Notes under the pieces: model-generated
Databases searched by the model: none
What the model was told of the DNA's origin: nothing
The model's input: only the letters and a program-made list of their open reading frames with translations
DNA from: Rhodospirillaceae bacterium
GTDB taxonomy: Bacteria > Pseudomonadota > Alphaproteobacteria > Dongiales > Dongiaceae
Assembly (NCBI GenBank): GCA_016712715.1
Contig: JADJQM010000003.1
Span: forward strand, 868,001-932,000
Length of the DNA: 64,000 bases
Reading direction: 5' to 3'
Made by a program: the position numbers and the translations under genes
Shown here: one piece after another, positions 1-8,336 of the stretch
Numbering within the stretch: position 1 is the stretch's first letter
How the letters are laid out: each line of letters begins with the position of its first letter

Positions 1-185
1 AGCCGATAGACATAGCGCCGGTCATCGTCGACGACATCAACCAGGGTGACATAGGGGAGGAAACGGCGAATCTCGTCAGGGTCGATGTCGTTGCGGGCGG
101 GCATTGACTGACCGGCACATTTATCCTGCCAGTATCGCAGCATCACGAGAATGTCCGGATGACATGTTTCGATCCAGTCAAGCAT
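1..185 (-). CDS. PAS_5-family sensory-type protein, C-terminus beyond the window
   Basis: The reverse strand reads from an ATG at 185 without interruption to the window edge, giving about 61 residues that begin MLDWIETCHPDI and include YWQDKCAG, DIDPDEIRRFLP and TLVDVVDD. It is a close paralogue of the neighbouring protein at 312-788 (DW-TCHPDI, YWQ-KCAG, RRFLP--TLVDVVDD shared). The family is the alphaproteobacterial PAS_5 domain, whose ligand and partner are mostly unknown. The two genes are tandem and co-oriented, 126 bp apart, which suggests duplication. Only the first 60 or so residues are visible, so the domain end and any effector domain cannot be judged. Confidence 0.75.
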   Translation of the reverse strand, partial: MLDWIETCHPDILVMLRYWQDKCAGQSMPARNDIDPDEIRRFLPYVTLVDVVDDDRRYVYR

Positions 186-311
186 TGCTCCACACCAATC
201 GCTCCCCATCGATCCTGGCACGAGCATGTGACCTGCTGCTGTCTCCGTCAATCGGCTTTGGCAATCCACGTTTTCCGCCTGGGCCGAATTGATGCCGATT
301 TCGTTGTGCAG

Positions 312-788
312 CTAGGCGTCGAGATCCTCGCCAGCAGGCGGTGTGTACAAGTCGCGCGCGATGGAAAACACGAGAATCATGTTGACCGTGACGCCGTCAT
401 TTGACAGCGGCAGAAACAGATCCTCCTCGCCGATGAAGCGGTCAACCATCTGAAAGGGATCGGCCACGTAGCGCGGCTTCTTCTCCACCCTGGTCGTTTC
501 GTATTGCAACAAGGCAGCATCGGCGGAACTGGCAAAATAGGCATCGGCCACAGATTTGCCGGTGGGATCGAAACCTCGCAACTCGACCTCGCTGGTACCG
601 ACCAGCCGGTAGACGAAGCGCCGCGGATCGTCGACCACATCGACCAGCGTGATATGCGGCAGGAAGCGGCGCAGATCGCCAGGATCGATATCTGCCCGCG
701 AGGGCATCGCCCGGCCAGCACATTTCTGCTGCCAATAGTCTAGAACCAGGCGGATATCTGGATGGCACGTGTCACGCCAATCGGGCAT
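312..788 (-). CDS. PAS_5 domain-containing protein
   Basis: A 158-residue soluble protein with no signal peptide or membrane segment. Its residues 1-130 match the PAS_5 pattern: an N-terminal CHPDIRLVLDYWQ helix, DIDPGDLRRFLPHI, TLVDVVDD, then YRLVGTSEVELRG and the terminal strand MILVF. In alphaproteobacteria such proteins are short stand-alone PAS-like folds of unknown ligand. The next gene to the left is a tandem paralogue. There is no output domain, so a signalling role is inferred from the fold alone. The start at 788 matches the start of the paralogue closely (MPDW versus MLDW). Confidence 0.8.
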   Translation of the reverse strand: MPDWRDTCHPDIRLVLDYWQQKCAGRAMPSRADIDPGDLRRFLPHITLVDVVDDPRRFVYRLVGTSEVELRGFDPTGKSVADAYFASSADAALLQYETTRVEKKPRYVADPFQMVDRFIGEEDLFLPLSNDGVTVNMILVFSIARDLYTPPAGEDLDA

Positions 789-863
789 TTCATATCCTGC
801 GTTGGCCGGACCCGGAATCGTATCCCCCGGGACCCAGTCAATGATATTGGGAAATTTAGCCCA

Positions 864-1826
864 TTACGAGGCGGGCGAATAGGCGCTTGCTGCCGTCAGG
901 TCCGACATATCCGTCGGGTCGAGCTTGAGCTCGGCAGCGGCGGTGAGCTCGGCGAGTTGGCCGGGCGAAGTGGCGCTGGCGATGGGTGCGGTCACCGCCG
1001 GCTGTGCCATCAGCCAGGCCAATGCCACCCGTGTCGCGGTCGCCTGGTAACGCAGAGCTACAGCGTCCAGCGCCGCCAGGATGCGCAGGCCGCGGGCATC
1101 GAGGTATTTTGCGACGTCGCTGCCCCGCGCGCTTTTGCCGAGATCTACCGTGCTGCGATACTTGCCGGTGAGGAAGCCGCCGGCGAGGGAGAAATAAGTA
1201 ATGACGCCGACCTCGTTGCGCCGGCAGAGGTCGGACAGTGCGCCTTCAAAACCGGCGCGCTCATAAAGATTGTATTCCGGTTGCAGGCATTCATAACGCG
1301 GCAGGCCCTGGGTTGCATGTGCAGCCAGTGCGGCGCTGAGGCGCTCCGGACTGAAATTCGAGCAACCGATGACTCGCACCTTGCCGGCCTTGATGAGAGC
1401 CTGATAGGCCTCCAGCGTTTCCTCGACCGGCACCGCCGGATCGTCCCAATGTGATTGGTAAAGGTCGATGTAGTCTGTTTGCAGGCGCTGGAGTGAGCGC
1501 TCCACGGCGCGGGCGATATAAGCCTTGGAAAGACCCTTTTCGCCGTCGCCCATGTCCGAGCCGACCTTGGTCGCGACGACCACCTTGTCGCGGTTGCCGC
1601 GGGCTTTCAGCCAGGCCCCGATGATGGTCTCGGATTCGCCGCCTTTGTTGCCGTCATGCCATTTGGAATAGACATCGGCGGTGTCGATGAAGTTGAATCC
1701 GGCATCAACGAAGCCGTCCAGCAAGCGGTGCGACATGGCCTGGTCCACCGTCCAACCAAAGACGTTACCGCCGAAACAGAGTTTCGAGACCAGCAGGCCC
1801 GATCTGCCCCAACCAACTCGCGACAT
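864..1826 (-). CDS. Aldo/keto reductase
   Basis: A 320-residue TIM-barrel NAD(P)H-dependent oxidoreductase of the aldo/keto reductase family. The catalytic tetrad is visible: Asp and Tyr in FIDTADVYSKWHDG, Lys in VVATKVG, and His in LYQSHWDDP. The C-terminal cofactor region contains YQATATRVALAWLM and APIASATSPGQL. The ATG at 1826 was chosen over an upstream in-frame codon at 1877 because a GGGGGAAGGG ribosome site lies just before it and the family normally starts at this point (MSRVGWGRSGLLVSKL). The substrate is not predictable. It stands alone, divergent from the gene at 2060. Confidence 0.88.
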   Translation of the reverse strand: MSRVGWGRSGLLVSKLCFGGNVFGWTVDQAMSHRLLDGFVDAGFNFIDTADVYSKWHDGNKGGESETIIGAWLKARGNRDKVVVATKVGSDMGDGEKGLSKAYIARAVERSLQRLQTDYIDLYQSHWDDPAVPVEETLEAYQALIKAGKVRVIGCSNFSPERLSAALAAHATQGLPRYECLQPEYNLYERAGFEGALSDLCRRNEVGVITYFSLAGGFLTGKYRSTVDLGKSARGSDVAKYLDARGLRILAALDAVALRYQATATRVALAWLMAQPAVTAPIASATSPGQLAELTAAAELKLDPTDMSDLTAASAYSPAS

Positions 1827-2059
1827 TACCCTTCCCCCATGTCGATATTCGCCACCCTGGCCGGGAACCCCGGTCATCCAGCTGACAGGCAGACAAACGA
1901 GCCTGCGAGGAGCCGGCGGTCAAGGGGTTTTATCCGCCGGCCGCGACGAAAAGTCCCTCCCTTGTCCCGGGGTTTGGCGGCCTGCACGTCTGGCGCCGCT
2001 GAGCCGCTTCCTCTACTATTCCGGCGTCATTTGAGAAAAGACGTCGATAGGGCCGAACC

Positions 2060-3472
2060 ATGCTGACACTGCTCGAAAACCTGTTCGCCAAGAAAAAGAA
2101 GAAGGTGGCGAGAGCCGATCGCGCGCCGGGTGCGCCCAAGGATGGCCAGGGAACGCGCCTTGCCAGCGACTGGCCACGCGTGCGTTCCAGCCTTGCCGAA
2201 ATCGGCGCCAAACATGTCCTGCTGCATGGCGATGCCGAATCCTTTGCGACGGCCAAAGCCGAACTGCCCGGTGTTGCCCTATTGTGGGTGAGCCATGCTC
2301 TGGGCGATGTCGCGGCCGGCGCCAAATACGCCGAAGACCAGGCTTGGGGTGATTTCGACGCTGCCATTTGCGTGGGCACGGAGTTGCCGGCGCGCTATCG
2401 CCAGGCACTGCGCCTGATGGTGGCGCGGAATGCCTCCAGACCGGTGCTGTGGGTCGGTGCGGGTTTCGAATATTGCGGTGGCACGCTGAGCGCACCCTTG
2501 GAAGCGGACGAGGTCGAGGGCCTGCTGTTCAATCATTTCCAGGAGTTCTTCGGCGTAAAGGACGCGCTGCAGTTCCGCATCGAAGTCTATCACGGTCCTG
2601 AGGTGAAGCGCTTCTACCGGATCCTAGAGCCAAATCAGTCACTGGTCATTCGCCTCAGCGACCATTTCAAGGCACGCCAGCATCCCGTCAGCCTTGCCGC
2701 CTTCGTCGAGCATCCGGTATTGACCCGCGACCGGCACTATCGCCTGCGCTTGTGCGCCGATGTGTTCTGGAAGGATTCCTTCACCACCCTGCACAGCGCC
2801 CACGAATTCAACCGCAGCCCGGACCGCAAGGTCGAATTCCGGGCGCCCGCCTGGATGGTACGTGACGGTGCCATGGCGCTCACCATTCCCAATTTCGACC
2901 GCAAGGCAATGAACGCCCAGGAGGTCGAAGCCATCGCGGGCGACAAGAGCAGCAAGTCACCACGTAACAGCGGGCTCTATATCGAGCAGTCGACCCTCGC
3001 GCGCAACGGGATCGCCGATGACGGCATGTTCGGCTGGCGCTATCGTGGTTTCGGCGGATCCAACTGGTTCGTACTTGAGAACGGCGCAGCACTCTCAGCC
3101 GGTCATGAAGGCAATATCGCCGGCAATCACCACGCCAGTTGTCCGATCCTCGACCGCGACGACCTCGCGGCCGACGCCGAAGACCTCGCCCGCTTCCGCA
3201 AGATCGAGGAGGCCGGCTTCATCCTCGAGCCACATGCCGTGCCGATCACGCCGGCCGGGAGCGAACTCACTTTCGCTTATGAGTCAGATGCCGCGAATCC
3301 CGACCAGCCGCATCTGCGTATCGATTTCTTCGCTGCCGATGGTGAACATCTCGGCACGCATCGTTTCACCAAGACGCAGAAAGGTCCGCTCTTCACCGAC
3401 GACATGCTGCGGCTGTGGGACGACCCGGCGGGGGAAAGGCTTGCCTCGCCATGGTCAGCCATGACTGGTTGA
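2060..3472 (+). CDS. Hypothetical protein beside glycan genes
   Basis: A 470-residue protein that I do not recognise. Residues 11-15 are a run of five lysines after a short amphipathic N-terminus. No signal peptide or membrane segment is evident. The middle (about 190-300) is rich in aromatic, beta-type sequence (VIRLSDHF, RHYRLRLCADVFW, VEFRAPAWM), and a later segment contains GMFGWRYRGFGGSNWFVLENG. An AGGG ribosome site lies 8 bases before ATG 2060. It overlaps the next gene by 22 bp, so the two are probably co-translated. A one-base slip in the five-G run at 3429-3433 would fuse the two reading frames. The FkbM and glycosyltransferase neighbours hint at a surface-glycan role, which is inference only. 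Confidence 0.7.
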   Translation: MLTLLENLFAKKKKKVARADRAPGAPKDGQGTRLASDWPRVRSSLAEIGAKHVLLHGDAESFATAKAELPGVALLWVSHALGDVAAGAKYAEDQAWGDFDAAICVGTELPARYRQALRLMVARNASRPVLWVGAGFEYCGGTLSAPLEADEVEGLLFNHFQEFFGVKDALQFRIEVYHGPEVKRFYRILEPNQSLVIRLSDHFKARQHPVSLAAFVEHPVLTRDRHYRLRLCADVFWKDSFTTLHSAHEFNRSPDRKVEFRAPAWMVRDGAMALTIPNFDRKAMNAQEVEAIAGDKSSKSPRNSGLYIEQSTLARNGIADDGMFGWRYRGFGGSNWFVLENGAALSAGHEGNIAGNHHASCPILDRDDLAADAEDLARFRKIEEAGFILEPHAVPITPAGSELTFAYESDAANPDQPHLRIDFFAADGEHLGTHRFTKTQKGPLFTDDMLRLWDDPAGERLASPWSAMTG

Positions 3473-3978
3473 GGGCTGGCCTGCGCTTCAAGGGCTTCAA
3501 GCCGATGGCCAATCTGCTGGTGCGCAACCGGCATACGCTCGACCAGGATTTCACCGAGTTTCAGTCGAGCTGGCGAAATTTGGGTGCGGCCGTGCCGGGT
3601 TTCCCGCATTGGCTGACCGACCAACTGGCGATCGTCGGGCGCACCAACATTTTCGGCCGTGTCCGCTGCGATCACGGTCTGCGCACGGGCGTCGTATTGG
3701 TGAATGGATCCGGCCGCCTCAATTACCACGGCACCGCCAGGGTCGACCTTGTCGTCCTCAACAACGAGGGCGTGCGCCAACAGGTGCGCGTCAACGTCCC
3801 GGCCTTCACTTGGCGCATGGTCTGGCTCGATGAAGTGATGCCCGGCCTCGCCGCTCATCTGGGTGAAAGCGGCAATGGCGCGTTGCTGGTCCAGTCGGGC
3901 GATGCCGATCTCAACGCCGACATCGTCACGACCTCGCCCAAGGGAGCGGTCGCGTTGCAGCATCTCTGGGGCTATTGA
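3451..3978 (+). CDS. Hypothetical protein, beta-rich, coupled to upstream gene
   Basis: A 175-residue protein that I do not recognise. After a basic N-terminus (DWLRAGLRFKGFK) it has an apparent beta-sandwich pattern: IFGRVRCDHG, TGVVLVNGSG, YHGTARVDLVVLNNEG, VRVNVPAFTWRMVWL. The ATG at 3451 lies inside the last codons of the upstream gene, with GGGGGAAAGG in front of it. The overlap means either translational coupling or one longer protein split by a frameshift near 3430. It is followed 24 bp later by the convergent end of an FkbM methyltransferase gene. Confidence 0.65.
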   Translation: MVSHDWLRAGLRFKGFKPMANLLVRNRHTLDQDFTEFQSSWRNLGAAVPGFPHWLTDQLAIVGRTNIFGRVRCDHGLRTGVVLVNGSGRLNYHGTARVDLVVLNNEGVRQQVRVNVPAFTWRMVWLDEVMPGLAAHLGESGNGALLVQSGDADLNADIVTTSPKGAVALQHLWGY

Positions 3979-4002
3979 CGACCCCGGACGGTTGCGGCCG
4001 GG

Positions 4003-5010
4003 TCAGAAATCCCAGGAACGGTCGAGCCAGAAATCGATCTTTCGGCGATGGCCGATGCCTGTCTTGCGGCTGATTTTCCGCGCGAGCTTGCCGAGCCAAT
4101 CGGCGCGCTGCAGCAGGCCTGGCTTGGGCGCTGCCGATTTCACCAGCGCGATGAGATCGCCTTCATCCGTTGCACTGATATGGCCGGCCCTGCGCGTGGC
4201 TTCCGCCAGCCACAGCGCTTCATCCAGGAAGCGATAGAGCAGCAGAATGACAAACAGCTTGAGAATGGCAGCTAGATCGCCACTGGCCAGCACTGTCTCA
4301 GGCGGGCGCAGATAGAGGGCGTCGCCCGCGATCAGTCGGCACGAGATATCATGACGATTTTTCTGGAGGTTGAGATGCCGGCGCAACTGGGCGTGCGACT
4401 TTTCGCCCTCGAAGCGATAGGAGCGCACCGGGAGCAAGTCGAATAGGATGAAGCCGCGCGCACGCAGATGGCCATCGATGTCGCCGAACAAAGGCTGGCC
4501 AGCATAGAGTTCAGCAAATTCCACTTCGGTCTGAATGGCCAGTATGTCGTGCCAATGTTCCGGCTTGGTGCTCTGGAAGATTGCCAGTTCAGCGCCCTGC
4601 ACATCGAGCTTGATCAGATTGGGCAAGGGCCGCGCATGCTTGTCGATGAAATCGGACAGCGTCATCAGCGGCACGTCGATGACCTTGTCGAGGGTGCCAT
4701 AGCTGAGAGGCCCGAAGCGGAACATGAGGTCGGGATTGGGCGGGAACAGCGAGGAGCCGGACGGCTTAGCGAGGACGTGCAGCTTGGCGGTTTCGGTTTC
4801 GTTTTTCAGGGCGACCGGGAACCAGGATTCGTTGGCCGGCGCGCGCTGTTCCTGCAAGCGGCAGGCGGCGGCGTCGGGCTCGAACAGGTCTATCCGCATG
4901 AGGTCGGCATAGGGCCTCCAATGGTCCTGCATGCCGCCGCGCGCACCTACATCAATGCAGTGTAGGGGATCACCGGTGAGCCGGTCAGCCAGAAGTCTGG
5001 ATTTACTCAT
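4003..5010 (-). CDS. FkbM family methyltransferase
   Basis: A 335-residue SAM-dependent O-methyltransferase of the FkbM type, typical of polysaccharide and glycolipid clusters. Visible features are the SAM-binding start CIDVGARGG, acidic loop IDLFEP, and the family core LIKLDVQGAELAIF (about residues 135-150) followed by IQTEVEF. The C-terminal 100 residues are a helical extension (LFVILLLYRFLDEALWL) beyond the usual domain. ATG 5010 was chosen over a GTG at 5025 because GGGAA sits 8 bases before it. It is divergent from the glycosyltransferase at 5202 and convergent with the two hypothetical genes. A sugar hydroxyl is the likely acceptor by family. Confidence 0.85.
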   Translation of the reverse strand: MSKSRLLADRLTGDPLHCIDVGARGGMQDHWRPYADLMRIDLFEPDAAACRLQEQRAPANESWFPVALKNETETAKLHVLAKPSGSSLFPPNPDLMFRFGPLSYGTLDKVIDVPLMTLSDFIDKHARPLPNLIKLDVQGAELAIFQSTKPEHWHDILAIQTEVEFAELYAGQPLFGDIDGHLRARGFILFDLLPVRSYRFEGEKSHAQLRRHLNLQKNRHDISCRLIAGDALYLRPPETVLASGDLAAILKLFVILLLYRFLDEALWLAEATRRAGHISATDEGDLIALVKSAAPKPGLLQRADWLGKLARKISRKTGIGHRRKIDFWLDRSWDF

Positions 5011-5201
5011 TTTGCGCGTTCCCACCGACGACCCATTTACCTGAGCCGAGTAGCGCGTGGCGGCACCGAGGTCAAGGCTGCATCACTTGACAAATATGCC
5101 CAGCAAAGCGTTTTCAGGGCACCGGTTCGCTTGATCCAACGGGTGACAATTGGCAAACTCGGCTGAGAATCTAGATTTAATGGAAAATCAGGCAGTTAGT
5201 A

Positions 5202-6497
5202 ATGGTAGTTAGATTTTGGCAGTGGGCGACTCTGTCGGTGATGCGCGCCTTCGCCCCGGAACGCGCCGCCGGCATCGCCTTGGCGCGGCGAATTGACTGG
5301 AGTTCGGCCAAGCTTGGTAAACTCACCGTCCTCTGCTTGGAACGCAGCCAGTTCATCAAAGACATCGAAGAGTTGCGGCGCCTCACCGACCTCAATTGGG
5401 TGACGCTCAATGCCGTGCGGCTGCGTCTGCAGCAGGAACCCTGGGTCCCGGAGGCCGCGCGCCAGCAAGGCTATTTCACGGCCTGGCTGAAAGCGGGTGA
5501 AGGTGCGCGCATCCGGCCGATCCTGGAATCGTTTGCCGTGGCATTGCTGGAAGAGGCGCAGCGCACAATGCGGGTCGACGCCGTTGCCACGGCCAACATC
5601 GACTACTGGCAGGACGAGGCGATGAAGCTCGCCTGCCGGCAACTGGGCATTCCATTCGTGGTGCTGTGCCGCGAGAATTATTCGATTCCCTGGACGGTGC
5701 CATGGATGCACGACCATCTGGTCAAGTCGCATTTCCATTTTGAAGGCGCCGGGCTAGCCGTCTTTAGCCAGCATACCAAGAACGCCTTTCTGCCGGCCTT
5801 CGACGATCCCAACGATGTATGGGTAACTGGGGCGCCGCGCTATGACCGCTGGCTGCACCTGGAACCTCTGCCCGAAAGCGACAAGACCTTTATCAGCCTT
5901 GTCACCTTTAACGATCCTGGCTACATGGCCGTCAACACGTTTCTGGAAACCGCCGAGATATTTGATCGCGTGGCGCGAGCCGAAGCGAAAAGTGGCCTTA
6001 CCTGGCTGGTGAAATGCAAGAAGCGCGGCGACCGCAATGAAGTGCTGCAGCGGGTCGGTTCGCGCGATGATTCACCGCTAAAGTTCGAATTCGACACGCC
6101 ACTTTTCACTCTGTTTCCACGCTCGCGTGTTGTCGTCGGTTGCAATTCACTCGCGCTGGTGGAGGCCATGCTGACCGACGCACCGGTCGTGGTGCCCTGC
6201 TGGGGCGAAGCGCATGCCGAACGTCACAACGTCATGCTAGACTACAACGATCCCTTGACCTGCCGCGTCGTTACCTTCGCGAAATCTCCCGAGGAATTCA
6301 CCGAGTTGCTTACGCGCGCCGCACGCGGTGAGCAGCTCAAGACCGGATCACCAGAAGACCGGCGCGCGTTGTTCCAGGCTCACCTTCATCTGCCTGGATC
6401 CGACGACGGCCCCTTGACAGCGTCATCCGCGACGGAAGCCTTTGTCCGACATTACGTCGAGAAATATCGTCAGATGCAAAAAAGCCAAGCAGCCTGA
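5202..6497 (+). CDS. GT-B-like glycosyltransferase, paralogue of 53010-54320
   Basis: A 431-residue protein with two Rossmann-like halves. The N-half has KLTVLCLERSQF and VDAVATANIDYWQDEA. The C-half has SRVVVGCNSLALVEAM and APVVVPCWGEA, the serine/asparagine loop and DAPVVVP strand expected for nucleotide-sugar binding in GT-B or capsule-type transferases. It is clearly homologous to the protein at 53010-54320 (shared YWQDEA, RLGIPF or QLGIPF, CRENY/SRESY, and the same C-terminal strand order). Donor and acceptor are unknown. The start ATG 5202 has only a weak AGG upstream, so a start about 13 codons later is possible. It converges on the methyltransferase at 6523. Confidence 0.75.
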   Translation: MVVRFWQWATLSVMRAFAPERAAGIALARRIDWSSAKLGKLTVLCLERSQFIKDIEELRRLTDLNWVTLNAVRLRLQQEPWVPEAARQQGYFTAWLKAGEGARIRPILESFAVALLEEAQRTMRVDAVATANIDYWQDEAMKLACRQLGIPFVVLCRENYSIPWTVPWMHDHLVKSHFHFEGAGLAVFSQHTKNAFLPAFDDPNDVWVTGAPRYDRWLHLEPLPESDKTFISLVTFNDPGYMAVNTFLETAEIFDRVARAEAKSGLTWLVKCKKRGDRNEVLQRVGSRDDSPLKFEFDTPLFTLFPRSRVVVGCNSLALVEAMLTDAPVVVPCWGEAHAERHNVMLDYNDPLTCRVVTFAKSPEEFTELLTRAARGEQLKTGSPEDRRALFQAHLHLPGSDDGPLTASSATEAFVRHYVEKYRQMQKSQAA

Positions 6498-6522
6498 ACG
6501 CACTCGCCGCGCCTAACGCACA

Positions 6523-7359
6523 CTACTTCGTCGCGATCAGGACGTCTTGGTAGAACGAGGTTGCACCGGGACGCCCACACCAATAGCCGTAGACGAAGGG
6601 CGCGCGGATATTCAGCTTGGTGCCGACGAACAGGCGGTCAAGCTGCTCAAGATCGAAAGCAACCGCAAACTCGGGATTGGTCTTGCCCGGTGCGTAGTAG
6701 TCGTCCGTCTTCTGGCGGAACACACGCTTGGCCAACTTTTCGCCGGTATCGATCGTCTTTTGCTGTTGTGCTTGCGCGAAATCGTCATTGATGAAAATTG
6801 ACGCGAACAAGCGACCGCCAGGCTTCAGCTGCCGCTCGATCAACTTCACATAGTGGGCGATATGCTTTGGATACATGTGCGTAAACACACTGAACAAGAA
6901 CACCACATCGAACTGTTCTTGGCCCGGGAATGGAAACTCCACCGTATCGGCCGAATGCGTACCAGTCGGGTTGTAGGCCGAGTTATGGATATCAAGATGG
7001 TAGAATGAGAAATTCGGGTGCTGGGGCGCATAAGCTTTGCGCATCCACTGAACAGAACGATCGACGATGTCGATACCCACATAGGACCCTTCTTTGGAAA
7101 GGTAGGCCGCCAGCGGCTTGGCCACCCGGCCGATGCCACAGCCAACATCGAGGACTCTGTCCGATGGCTTGAGTCCAGCATAATCACGCAGCATCGCCAG
7201 ATGTTCTTCGCCACCTTCAAAACCGTGATTGTGGTCCATCCTGCGTGGCGGCACCAGGGAGTCGCGCGCACCCGTGACAGAATCCCTGGTATCCTGGAGC
7301 CACCAGGAAAATTGGGTTGCGCACTTTCGCAGCGCGCGTTTCACAGTCATCTTCTTCAC
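6523..7359 (-). CDS. Class I SAM-dependent methyltransferase
   Basis: A 278-residue soluble methyltransferase. Motif I is RVLDVGCGIGRVAKPLA (about residues 66-82), followed by the acidic residue of motif II in YVGIDIVDRSV, motif IV in FDVVFLFSVFTHM, and motif V in LKPGGRLFASIF. The basic N-terminus (MKKMTVKRALRK) precedes an extra 40-residue segment. It is the last gene of the leftward pseB operon, separated from the previous methyltransferase by 71 bp that hold a perfect 11-bp hairpin. Its substrate is unknown. Methylation of a glycan or its nucleotide-sugar precursor is suggested by context only. Confidence 0.82.
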   Translation of the reverse strand: MKKMTVKRALRKCATQFSWWLQDTRDSVTGARDSLVPPRRMDHNHGFEGGEEHLAMLRDYAGLKPSDRVLDVGCGIGRVAKPLAAYLSKEGSYVGIDIVDRSVQWMRKAYAPQHPNFSFYHLDIHNSAYNPTGTHSADTVEFPFPGQEQFDVVFLFSVFTHMYPKHIAHYVKLIERQLKPGGRLFASIFINDDFAQAQQQKTIDTGEKLAKRVFRQKTDDYYAPGKTNPEFAVAFDLEQLDRLFVGTKLNIRAPFVYGYWCGRPGATSFYQDVLIATK

Positions 7360-7388
7360 AGCTGTACCCCAGTACTATTGATCAGGCC

Positions 7389-7419
7389 ATCAGGAATGCC
7401 ATCATATAGCATTCCTGAT
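7389..7419 (-). repeat. Intercistronic inverted repeat between two methyltransferase genes
   Basis: ATCAGGAATGC at 7389-7399 pairs perfectly with GCATTCCTGAT at 7409-7419 around a 9-base AT-rich loop. There is no T-run after the stem on the transcribed strand, so it is not a clear intrinsic terminator. It may instead lower expression of the last gene of the operon or mark an RNA-processing point. Confidence 0.6.
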
Positions 7420-7430
7420 CGGTCGCCGAT

Positions 7431-8336
7431 TCAGCTACCGGTCGGCCCCAGTTCCGCCTCGATGATCCCCGCCGAACAGAGGAACATGCCGCGCCAGCTC
7501 GCCTCATGCTCAAGTCGAACGGATTCTGAACGGAAGCCGGCGCCTATGCCCTCCTCCAGCAGCGGCGGAGCGGCATGATAGTGATACCAATGGAATCCAA
7601 ATGTCTTGAATCCGTGTCTGGTCACGGCTTCTTCGAGTTCGAAAGGATTGTGGAACTTGGCCAGGATCTGGTCGTAGCTCGGCCGGTCGACATCTTCATG
7701 CCCGCGCACCGGCGGCAGATTGGTGGCCAGACGGCGATCAAGCTCGGCGGCTACATGCTTCTTCACATCGGCGGAGACATCGGAAAGCAAGTCGTCGAGG
7801 ATAAATTCCTTGGTGTACCGATTGAGGGTGAACATTGAAAACAGCTTGTTACGAAACTCGACGAAGATGCGACCACCCGGGCGCAACAGCATTTTCAGAT
7901 TTTCGAAGAAGGCAGATTCCTTCTGAATATGCGGCAAGACGCCGTTGGCGATGATGGCGTCATAGCCGCCGCGCCGCAGCGCCGGCGCCAGGGTCTTGGC
8001 ATCTTCGGCGTCACCGACAAAGAGGATCGACTCCTTGGCGCCGCCGCGATCGAGCCTGGCACGCGTCGCTTCAACCATGGGCTGCGATAAATCGCAGCCG
8101 GCGACCTCGATGCCCATCTGACTCCAAGTGAGAAGTGGCGTTCCTTCACCCATTCCGACTTCGAAAAGGCGCTTGGCGCCAAACTGGGCGAGGCGATTGC
8201 TGAGGATACCAAGGCGCACATAGTTCGACGGATATTCACCCGTGCGCTCCAGGTAAGCCTTGTCATACATATTTGTGTAAACTTCAACTTCACCATCGTA
8301 ATGCGCCGTCACGGCTGCTTTTGTTGCATCACTCAT
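7431..8336 (-). CDS. Class I SAM-dependent methyltransferase
   Basis: A 301-residue methyltransferase. Motif I is RLFEVGMGEGTPLL (about residues 58-71), then GIEVAGCDLSQPMVE and the acidic site in ILFVGDAEDA. Motif IV is YDAIIANGVLPHI, and motif V is LLRPGGRIFVEFRN. The N-terminus (AHYDGEVEVYTNMYDKAYLERTG, given here only as a landmark) is typical of methyltransferases found in O-antigen clusters. Its start codon overlaps the stop of the DUF4910 gene by 4 bp, so it is translationally coupled in the pseB operon. The acceptor is unknown. Confidence 0.83.
   Translation of the reverse strand: MSDATKAAVTAHYDGEVEVYTNMYDKAYLERTGEYPSNYVRLGILSNRLAQFGAKRLFEVGMGEGTPLLTWSQMGIEVAGCDLSQPMVEATRARLDRGGAKESILFVGDAEDAKTLAPALRRGGYDAIIANGVLPHIQKESAFFENLKMLLRPGGRIFVEFRNKLFSMFTLNRYTKEFILDDLLSDVSADVKKHVAAELDRRLATNLPPVRGHEDVDRPSYDQILAKFHNPFELEEAVTRHGFKTFGFHWYHYHAAPPLLEEGIGAGFRSESVRLEHEASWRGMFLCSAGIIEAELGPTGS

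Noticed and set aside
1912..1941. An 8-bp hairpin (GCCGGCGG / CCGCCGGC) between the aldo/keto reductase and the gene at 2060
   Set aside because: Both flanking genes start here (divergent), so a terminator is not expected. The 14-base loop and lack of conservation data give no support for a function.
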